Source: Xanthobacteraceae bacterium
GTDB lineage: Bacteria; Pseudomonadota; Alphaproteobacteria; Rhizobiales; Xanthobacteraceae
Direction of reading: 5' to 3'
DNA length: 19,108 bases
Assembly (NCBI GenBank): GCA_019746355.1
Contig: JAIESC010000266.1
Location: 1 to 19,108 of the forward strand
Shown: piece by piece, positions 14,340 through 19,108 of the stretch
Layout of the letters: every line of letters starts with the position of its first letter
How positions within the stretch are numbered: position 1 is the stretch's first letter
Notes under the pieces: model-generated
Seen by the model: the letters and a program-made list of their open reading frames with translations, nothing else
Told to the model about the DNA's origin: nothing
Databases searched by the model: none
Made by a program: the position numbers and the translations under genes

Positions 14340-15362
14340 TCAACGGCCGTCGAACCCCTTGAGAACGATCTTTCCTTTGGCGCGGCCACTCTCGATCAGC
14401 GCGTGGGCCCGTCTCAGGTTCCGAGCGTTGATGGAGCCATAGCTTTCGGTGAGCGTGCTTTGCAGGATGCCGTCATCGACGAGCTTGGAAACCTGATTCA
14501 GCAGCGCGCCCTGCTCGGCCATGTCGGGCGTCTCGAAGACAGACCGCGTGAACATGAACTCCCAATGGATCGAGACGCTCTTGCGCTTGAACACGCCGAT
14601 ATCGAATGTCCGCGGATCGTCGATCAGGCCAAATCGCCCTTGAGGCGCGATCAGCTCTGCGAGCTCGGCGAAGTGGAGATCGGTGTTGGTCGTTGAGAAC
14701 ACGAACGCGGGCGATCCGATTCCGAGCGCTTTCACCTGCGCCGCGAGCGGCCTGCCGTGGTCGACGACATGGTGTGCGCCAAGGCGCTTGACCCAGTCGA
14801 TCGTCTCGGGCCGCGAAGCCGTCGCGATGACCGTCAGCTGCGTCAGCTTGCGGGCGAGCTGAATGGCAATGGAACCGACGCCCCCCGCACCGCCGACGAT
14901 GACGATTGCGGGGGCGGCCCCGGGCACGAACACCCGGACATCGAGCCGGTCGAACAGCATTTCCCAGGCCGTGATCGCGGTGAGTGGCAATGCCGCACTC
15001 GCCGCCCAATCGAGCGATTGCGGCTTTCGGCCGACGATCCGCTCGTCGACGAGATGGAATTCGCTGTTCGTGCCCTGCCGGCCGATCGCGCCGGCATAGA
15101 ACACCGCATCGCCGGCCTTGAACAGGCTTGCATCCGGGCCTGTGGCAGCCACGACGCCGGCGGCATCCCAGCCCAGCACCTTCCAGGGCTCCGGCCCGGC
15201 ACCGGTTCTTTTTCTGATCTTGGTGTCGACCGGGTTCACCGACACGGCTTGAACCTGGACCAGCAGGTCCCGCCGCGCCGGGACGGGCTTCGGCAGGTCG
15301 ATGTCGACGAGCGCCCCTTCGCTCTCGATCGGGAGCGACTTCTGGTAGCCCACGGCACGCAT
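14340..15362 (-). CDS. Zinc-independent alcohol dehydrogenase / quinone oxidoreductase family protein
   Basis: A 340-residue medium-chain dehydrogenase/reductase of the zinc-binding-alcohol-dehydrogenase-named but quinone-reductase-like family. The N-terminal GroES-like domain contains VSVNPVDTKIRKR and GWDAAGVVAATG (64-75). The Rossmann domain follows with IVGGAGGVGSIAIQLAR (about 155-171). The classical catalytic and structural zinc cysteines of alcohol dehydrogenases are not seen, so NADPH-dependent reduction of a quinone or enone is more likely than alcohol oxidation. GGAG lies about 6 bases before the ATG. The gene begins 22 bases after the preceding fused gene on the same strand and is followed by the MaoC gene. 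Substrate unknown. Confidence 0.92.
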   Translation of the reverse strand: MRAVGYQKSLPIESEGALVDIDLPKPVPARRDLLVQVQAVSVNPVDTKIRKRTGAGPEPWKVLGWDAAGVVAATGPDASLFKAGDAVFYAGAIGRQGTNSEFHLVDERIVGRKPQSLDWAASAALPLTAITAWEMLFDRLDVRVFVPGAAPAIVIVGGAGGVGSIAIQLARKLTQLTVIATASRPETIDWVKRLGAHHVVDHGRPLAAQVKALGIGSPAFVFSTTNTDLHFAELAELIAPQGRFGLIDDPRTFDIGVFKRKSVSIHWEFMFTRSVFETPDMAEQGALLNQVSKLVDDGILQSTLTESYGSINARNLRRAHALIESGRAKGKIVLKGFDGR

Positions 15363-15384
15363 GCTTTCTCCGAAGTTCCTGCCA

Positions 15385-15915
15385 CTACGGTACGGGCGAC
15401 GTGTCGGTCACCTTCTGCCAGGTGCTGTCGGGATTGAATGCAGGCATTCGTTCCGCGAGCCGCCTCGTGTCCGGGCCGAGGTCCTTCTGAAACACGGTGC
15501 CGGCGTGATTGACGAGGAACGTCATCACGCCGGAATTTCGATAATCGGCAGGATAGGCCACCAGCGCGAAGCCGCCGATCATCTTGCCGTCAACGACATA
15601 GTCGAACGCGCCGCTGTCGTCCCAGGACTGCTTGTCCGCTTCGGCCTTTAATGCGTCTCCCTTCAGATGCTTGTTTTCCTTCAGCCAGCGATCGGCCTGT
15701 ACGACCTCGATCGGATAGGTCGAGGCCATGATGACCAGCGAAAGGAGGCTGTCGGGGTACAAGGCAATGGGCGCGACCAGAGCCTCGAGCTCTTCGGGCT
15801 TCAACGATTGACCGCCGGAAGACGTCGAATCCGAAGGCTGATTCTGTGCCGAAACAGCGACCGCCCCCAACAGATGAAGCGTCAATACCAGCGCCGCAAG
15901 CCGGAGCAACGCCAT
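15385..15915 (-). CDS. Secreted protein, apparent DUF3300-DUF2950 fusion
   Basis: A 176-residue exported protein. Residues 1-23 form a signal peptide (LLRLAALVLTLHLLGAVAVS, cleavage after AVSA). Residues 37-98 match the start of DUF3300 proteins, with LKPEELEALVAPIALYPDSL and VIMASTYPIEVVQADRW. Residues about 101-170 match the end of DUF2950 proteins, with DGKMIGGFALVAYPADY, NSGVMTFLVNHAGTVFQKD and LGPDTRRLAERMPAFNPD. In related bacteria these domains belong to separate, larger proteins of adjacent genes. The join near residue 99 (about 15621) is in frame, as expected from a deletion between neighbouring genes. A strong GGGAGGGG precedes ATG 15915. Both domain functions are unknown. It may be a stable new protein or a still-open relic. 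Confidence 0.8.
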   Translation of the reverse strand: MALLRLAALVLTLHLLGAVAVSAQNQPSDSTSSGGQSLKPEELEALVAPIALYPDSLLSLVIMASTYPIEVVQADRWLKENKHLKGDALKAEADKQSWDDSGAFDYVVDGKMIGGFALVAYPADYRNSGVMTFLVNHAGTVFQKDLGPDTRRLAERMPAFNPDSTWQKVTDTSPVP

Positions 15916-16129
15916 TGGTGCCCCTCCCAACCGGTTCCTGCGAGGCATGGTACGGGCGTCGCGGGCAGACACCATTATACGAACAGATAGACGGCGCCGG
16001 CTCGCCGCGTTGTTGCGGTCGACGTTGGCGCGCGGCCACGCTCGCAGCGTCAAGCTGTGACGGCTCGATCTGCGAAGTCGTCTTCAGAGTCGCCGGCCGG
16101 CCTGCCGGCAGAACCGGCGAGCAGCGGGC
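15916..16129. other. Gap between the fused gene and the phasin-like gene
   Basis: No gene was recognised. The stretch holds the leader of the DUF3300-DUF2950 fusion gene on the minus strand and a GC-rich palindromic word GCCGGCCGGCCTGCCGGC near 16092, just after the phasin-like stop codon in transcript order, which could be a transcript-end hairpin although no T-run follows. Confidence 0.4.
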
Positions 16130-16639
16130 CTATTGGGACTTTTCGGTCTTGACCAAAGTCGTCATCGCTTCCGCCCAGGACTTTTGCCATTGCTCCAGAA
16201 ACTGCAGCCAGACTTGTGCTGGGTTCGTCGCTTGGAATGATCCGCTCCCCGGCCAATGGCCTGCGGGGCTGATGCTCGGCGACTGCATTCTGGACAGCAT
16301 GTTCGCGGTCGAGGCGGTTGCCGGATCCGGCAACTTCAACTGCTCCTCCCATACGTCCATGATCTGATCCATCGTCTTGATCTGGATCTCGGCAACACTC
16401 TGTATTTGCGTGCGCACGGTATCCACGACCTGTTCCGGCCAGCCCAGCGCCTTGGCGGCTGCGGCCATCTTCTCGATGACCTGCTGGCCGTTTGTTTCGC
16501 TGGCGTGGGCGACGTCGTTGCGCCAGGTCGACATGGCATCGAGGGCTGCATTCACCGCGTACTGGGCCTTGTCCGATAGTCCGGGAATGGACAGGGCGTT
16601 GAAGCTGCGAGGCTCTACTTCCAGGAATTTGCTTTGCAT
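16130..16639 (-). CDS. Phasin-like helical protein
   Basis: A 169-residue protein that appears almost entirely alpha-helical and without a signal peptide. Amphipathic stretches run from about residue 22 to 102 (QYAVNAALDAMSTWRNDVAH, then VDTVRTQIQSVAEIQIKTMD). A Pro/Ser/Gly-rich linker at 104-136 and a Trp-rich tail (VWLQFLEQWQKSWAEAM) follow. This layout recalls phasins and other proteins that coat polyhydroxyalkanoate granules, but no diagnostic motif was recognised, so this is a tentative reading. ATG 16639 is chosen for the GGAGG 8 bases upstream. The gene stands alone on the minus strand, about 214 bases before the fused DUF gene. Confidence 0.75.
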   Translation of the reverse strand: MQSKFLEVEPRSFNALSIPGLSDKAQYAVNAALDAMSTWRNDVAHASETNGQQVIEKMAAAAKALGWPEQVVDTVRTQIQSVAEIQIKTMDQIMDVWEEQLKLPDPATASTANMLSRMQSPSISPAGHWPGSGSFQATNPAQVWLQFLEQWQKSWAEAMTTLVKTEKSQ

Positions 16640-16932
16640 GTGAGTGCCTCCGGATTCTGCATCGCAGGGACGGTAGCATCTGCTTGTGCACCCAGGCCTG
16701 TTTCCCTTTGGTCCAATATCGGCGACTTGCACTCGCTTTTAGGCTCACGGGGCGGATGCTCTGTGCCTGAGATGCGATGACATTGGCCGCATCGCGGGCA
16801 CGAATGCCGGTCGCGGACGGGCGGCCTTGCAACGGTCAGCCCCTGATTGCACGCAACTTCGCGACGCTCGCTCTGGCGGACCGGTTCGGCAGGCCGGGCC
16901 ATCGACGTGCGCACATGGGAGGACTTAGAGCC

Positions 16933-17121
16933 ATGGCCGACACGGACAAGCTGGACGCAGTTCAAGCTCCAAAACCACGTGACGTGTTCGAAGGGATCAA
17001 AGGTCGCGCACCAAACACAGATCGGGAATTGGAAGAGTGGCTTGCCTCCGACGAGGGCAAGGCCGCGATGATCTTTGAAGGCACGTCGGCTTCTCGCTGG
17101 GGCGAGATCGGACGATCATGA
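16933..17121 (+). CDS. Small hypothetical protein, 62 residues
   Basis: A short acidic, soluble protein starting MADTDKLDAVQAPKPRD and ending SRWGEIGRS. It has no signal peptide or membrane segment. The middle NTDRELEEWLASDEGKAAM looks like a helical region. GGGAGG lies about 10 bases before ATG 16933, which supports this start over a longer in-frame opening from 16777. It does not match a family known to me. It is divergent from the phasin-like gene, and the 293-base interval between them probably carries both promoters; no clear -35/-10 pair was identified there. Confidence 0.6.
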   Translation: MADTDKLDAVQAPKPRDVFEGIKGRAPNTDRELEEWLASDEGKAAMIFEGTSASRWGEIGRS

Positions 17122-17171
17122 AGAGCGGCGCGATCTCGTCGTAAGCTACGGTTCGAAGATTCGGTTGAGTC

Positions 17172-17447
17172 TTGGACCGGGGACCAGGACCGACGCATTT
17201 CCACGATGAGGCCGCCGCCTACCGTTTCGTTGAGGAACGGGTGTGGCCAGAAGGCCCTGCCGGCCCGCATTGCGGCGGCGTGGATCGCATCTCCAAGAGC
17301 ACCCGGATCGGCACCTGCTATCAGTGCCGCAAGCCCTTCACCGTGAAGGTCGGCACCATTTTCGAAAGTTCGCACGTTCCGCTGCGCCACTGGCTGCAAG
17401 CGATATTCCTCATTGCGTCGAGAAAGGAGGGCATCAGCGCGACCTAA
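17172..17447 (+). pseudogene. N-terminal fragment of an IS1595-family transposase
   Basis: From about residue 8 the frame reads THFHDEAAAYRFVEERVWPE, then CYQCRKPFTVKVGTIFESSH, VPLRHWLQAIFLIASRKEGI and S. This is the zinc-ribbon head of IS1595-type (ISXO2-like) transposases, normally about 300 residues. It ends after ISAT with a stop, so the catalytic DDE domain is missing. The first zinc knuckle reads GPHCG where CPHCG is expected, and the spacer before CYQC is short, so the ribbon itself is also damaged. No terminal inverted repeats were identified. It marks the start of the mobile-element debris that fills the rest of the window. Confidence 0.85.
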
Positions 17448-17700
17448 ATCTGACTAAGAAATTTTGCAAAAGGATTGAATGTGGCGTGCAGGAGCGGGAT
17501 GGGACCCGGATTTTGTTGCCATAGTCTATCGTAACGAATGTCTGGCTTGTTCTTGTATCCAAGCGAGAGGAAACAACGAACCCGCGCCTTATCAACCTGC
17601 GTCCACTTCGTAGCGCCCGCGCATTTGATGGCTGACTCGACGCATTCAACAGCTCTTTTGTTTTCTTTTTTTGAGCAGATGGCGCGCCATAAGAGGGTTT
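17448..17700. other. Lower-GC gap with no confident gene
   Basis: After the transposase fragment the composition becomes more AT-rich, with long T runs around 17650-17671. On the minus strand an open frame of about 85 codons runs from 17700 to 17444, containing SKKENKRAVECVESAIKCAG and WTQVDKARVRCFLSLGYKNK, but it has no start codon or ribosome-binding site of its own here and no recognised family. It may be a remnant of foreign DNA. A GCTC...GAGC pair around the T runs could form a weak hairpin downstream of the minus-strand gene that ends at 17701. Confidence 0.35.
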
Positions 17701-18480
17701 CTAGGCAAGCAGCGATGCGATGAGGGTTGCCAGTGTGCCCGTGGCTACCGTCATGCCAAGGTCTTGGGCGGTAGCCCTCAGTTTCTCGGCCCACCGCTTG
17801 AGCTTGCCTACATCTGGTGTCTGCTTCGCGGCTTCTTCCTTCAGAACATCGGCAACATCTTTAAATTCGATTTTCTTATCTTCAGGCAATGCCTGGTACT
17901 CGCCCGAATTGATGATGCTGTCGACGGCGTCGATGAGGGAATTGTAATTCTCGACGCGCGCCGTTTGTTTTGAGCCGATGCCTAGCTGCTGAACCGCACC
18001 CGGGCTGTTGTGCTGATTGGCCACCACGTTGACGAGCGGGTCTTTTTTCATTTTCTGGCTCCCAAGCATTCCGTTGATAAAGTCGTCGAGCAGCTCGCCC
18101 TTCTTCTTTTGTATGAGGATGGTGATGTTGTCGGTCTGCCTCTGTATCATCGCTGCATTGAGACCGGTGTTCTTGCCGCGCTTAGTGACGTAGTCACCAA
18201 CTAGCGTGCATAGGTCGTCACCGCACCTCTCAAGGTAGGCGCCTTCATCCCGACCGTGCCCATCGGTTACGCTGTATACGAATGTTGCAGCGTCGTCGAA
18301 CCACGCGCTGAAGCCGTCTAAGGCAAGTTTCTCAAACTGCCGTAGTGTTGCACCACTCCCCAGCAAGCCCTTGGCGGCGTGTTGCGCCAACATCTTTTCA
18401 ATATTTGTCTCGATCGCGTTGGCCGCGTTTTCGACACGGCGAGTGAGGCCGCGCTCCAGATAGCCAACGTCGTAGGCCAT
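17701..18480 (-). CDS. Hypothetical protein, 259 residues, possible prophage cargo
   Basis: Not recognised as a named family. The N-terminal 170 residues look helical and charged, with YLERGLTRRVENAANAIETN and a lysine-rich NITILIQKKKGELLDDF. Then comes VVANQHNSPGAVQQLGIG at about 173-190, a turn-rich motif seen in many phage- and defence-associated hypothetical proteins. A helical acidic region follows with DKKIEFKDVADVLKEEAAKQ, and a hydrophobic C-terminal tail (LGMTVATGTLATLIASLLA) that could insert in a membrane. The tail layout loosely recalls AbiTii-like proteins; that is inference. ATG 18480 is preferred over 18507 on start position. The gene has lower GC than the core genes and points away from broken terminase genes, so it may be a cargo gene of the former prophage. 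Confidence 0.75.
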   Translation of the reverse strand: MAYDVGYLERGLTRRVENAANAIETNIEKMLAQHAAKGLLGSGATLRQFEKLALDGFSAWFDDAATFVYSVTDGHGRDEGAYLERCGDDLCTLVGDYVTKRGKNTGLNAAMIQRQTDNITILIQKKKGELLDDFINGMLGSQKMKKDPLVNVVANQHNSPGAVQQLGIGSKQTARVENYNSLIDAVDSIINSGEYQALPEDKKIEFKDVADVLKEEAAKQTPDVGKLKRWAEKLRATAQDLGMTVATGTLATLIASLLA

Positions 18481-18517
18481 GATTTCCAACCCTCGAAAGG
18501 GCATCATGCTCGGCTAG

Positions 18518-18649
18518 GATTTCAACGCCACCACTTACATCTTCAACATGAAGAACCGCTTCCGTAACTGGAAGGATAAGCAAGAGGTCGAGCACTCGGC
18601 GGACAAAGAGGCTCCGCCCGTGTTCACGCTCAAGATTGACAACAAGTAA
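18518..18649 (+). pseudogene. C-terminal fragment of phage terminase small subunit
   Basis: The open frame after the stop at 18515 reads DFNATTYIFNMKNRFRNWKD, KQEVEHSADKEAPPVFTLKI and DNK, then TAA. The pattern NATxxIFxxKNRF-xx-WKDKQEVEH is typical of the C-terminal part of small terminase subunits, which recognise packaging sites on phage DNA. About two thirds of the protein, including the DNA-binding N-terminus, is missing; in its place is the start region of the oppositely oriented 259-residue gene. The large-subunit fragment follows 11 bases later in the normal phage order. Confidence 0.78.
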
Positions 18650-18659
18650 CCCATGGTGA

Positions 18660-18851
18660 GTGAGCCACTACGTCTACCAGCGGCCTAAGCTCTACGCCAA
18701 ACAGGCTGCGGCGCTCTTCGGGACGGAGCGCTACTCGTGGATTGAGGGCAGCACCAAGAGCGGCAAGACAGCCGGTAGCATGGCCTGGCTACTCGAAATG
18801 GCCGTCCTGCTTGGCAAGGAGGGGCGAGAGTTCTGGTAGGTTGCTCCTGTA
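18660..18851 (+). pseudogene. N-terminal fragment of phage terminase large subunit with internal stop
   Basis: From GTG 18660 the frame encodes SHYVYQRPKLYAKQAAALFG, TERYSWIEGSTKSGKTAGSM and AWLLEMAVLLGKEGREFW. This is the ATPase head of a large terminase subunit, with Walker A GSTKSGKT. An in-frame TAG at 18837-18839 interrupts it, and the downstream codons VAPV match the next conserved element (VAPVY), so the stop lies inside the gene. Homology is lost after about 18851; the nuclease domain and the remainder are absent. Together with the small-subunit fragment this is a prophage relic, not a working packaging motor. Confidence 0.82.
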
Positions 18852-18898
18852 TCGAGGCTTTTTTCCGTCCAGTCTCCGGCCAGTCATTTGCGGAAAAC

Positions 18899-18947
18899 TG
18901 GTGCCGGGCGAGGGAATCCCCCGACCAACGGTTTACAAAACCGTTGC
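18899..18947 (-). pseudogene. 3' half of tRNA-Thr(UGU), attachment-site-like
   Basis: On the minus strand the segment has the anticodon stem ACGGT/ACCGT (extendable to 7 bp), loop TTTGTAA with anticodon TGT at 18935-18937, the acceptor 3' strand GCCCGGC and an encoded ACCA end at 18902-18899. The T arm is GGGGG, ATT, CCCTC, so the loop has 3 bases instead of 7; the missing bases correspond to the TTCG of the conserved T-psi-C motif. No D arm or 5' acceptor strand is found on the 5' side. A half tRNA running from the anticodon stem to the CCA is what phage integration leaves at an att site. It is not a working tRNA. Confidence 0.65.
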
Positions 18948-19108
18948 GCCGATTGGCGTTCGCCGCTGCCCATTTGCTTCTTCGCCTTCGTCACCCACGC
19001 TCCAGCGAGGACACGTTCGAGGGGGTGGTTTCACGGCTCGGAATCCAGGTTAACGTGCGATTTGGAGGACCTGGAGCAGGAATTGCGGGTTCCATGACGC
19101 TCGTTTTC
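18948..19108. other. Window end, no confident gene
   Basis: No gene could be assigned. A plus-strand frame open to the window edge encodes EDTFEGVVSRLGIQVNVRFG and GPGAGIAGSMTLVF from about 19007, which looks protein-like and could be part of a gene continuing beyond the window, but there is no start site and no recognised family. Confidence 0.25.

Noticed and set aside
18899..18947. A functional tRNA-Thr gene
   Set aside because: Only the 3' half is present, and the T loop lacks the conserved bases, so it is listed as a remnant.

Overview
The window looks like chromosomal DNA of a high-GC alphaproteobacterium of the Hyphomicrobiales, in the Bradyrhizobium / Rhodopseudomonas / Xanthobacteraceae neighbourhood. 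The evidence is strongly GC-biased codon use, several palindromic intergenic elements of the kind common in that group, and gene content rich in catabolic enzymes and solute-binding-protein transporters. The genus is an inference.

Bases 1-8303 form an ordered plus-strand metabolic region. It starts with a 5'-truncated periplasmic iron-type binding protein (1-987) and its two-domain inner-membrane permease (1291-3006). A MmgE/PrpD family protein (3175-4548), a short-chain dehydrogenase-like protein (4708-5457), an MFS carrier (5491-6714) and an NAD(P)-dependent aldehyde dehydrogenase (6873-8303) follow. Palindromic repeats sit in most of the gaps. The last four genes read as one uptake and oxidation pathway of unknown substrate. 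The SDR-like protein has lost three of the four catalytic tetrad residues.

Bases 8338-9685 are compositionally different, with visibly lower GC. They hold a two-helix membrane protein of unknown function whose end overlaps a class I SAM methyltransferase, and look like a small acquired cassette. Bases 9933-12860 return to high GC: a Rieske ferredoxin, an FMN-dependent LLM-class monooxygenase and a tripartite tricarboxylate transporter (Bug-type) binding protein. The 3' end of the ferredoxin gene is repeated, in damaged form, between the monooxygenase and the binding protein.

Bases 12861-13706 are decayed DNA. A frameshifted, doubly truncated arylsulfatase remnant on the minus strand abuts the C-terminal remnant of a YihY/BrkB membrane protein on the plus strand. 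A minus-strand run follows, read from right to left: a secreted protein that appears to be an in-frame DUF3300-DUF2950 deletion fusion, a zinc-independent quinone-reductase-like oxidoreductase, and a MaoC-type hydratase. Next come a phasin-like helical protein (minus) and a 62-residue protein (plus).

From about 17170 to the end the DNA is mobile-element debris: an IS1595-type transposase N-terminus, an unknown 259-residue minus-strand gene, the tail of a phage terminase small subunit, the interrupted head of a terminase large subunit, and the 3' half of a tRNA-Thr(UGU) that resembles an integration site. The candidate for new biology in this part is the intact 259-residue gene lodged against the broken terminase genes. 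No CRISPR array, rRNA gene or complete tRNA gene was seen.
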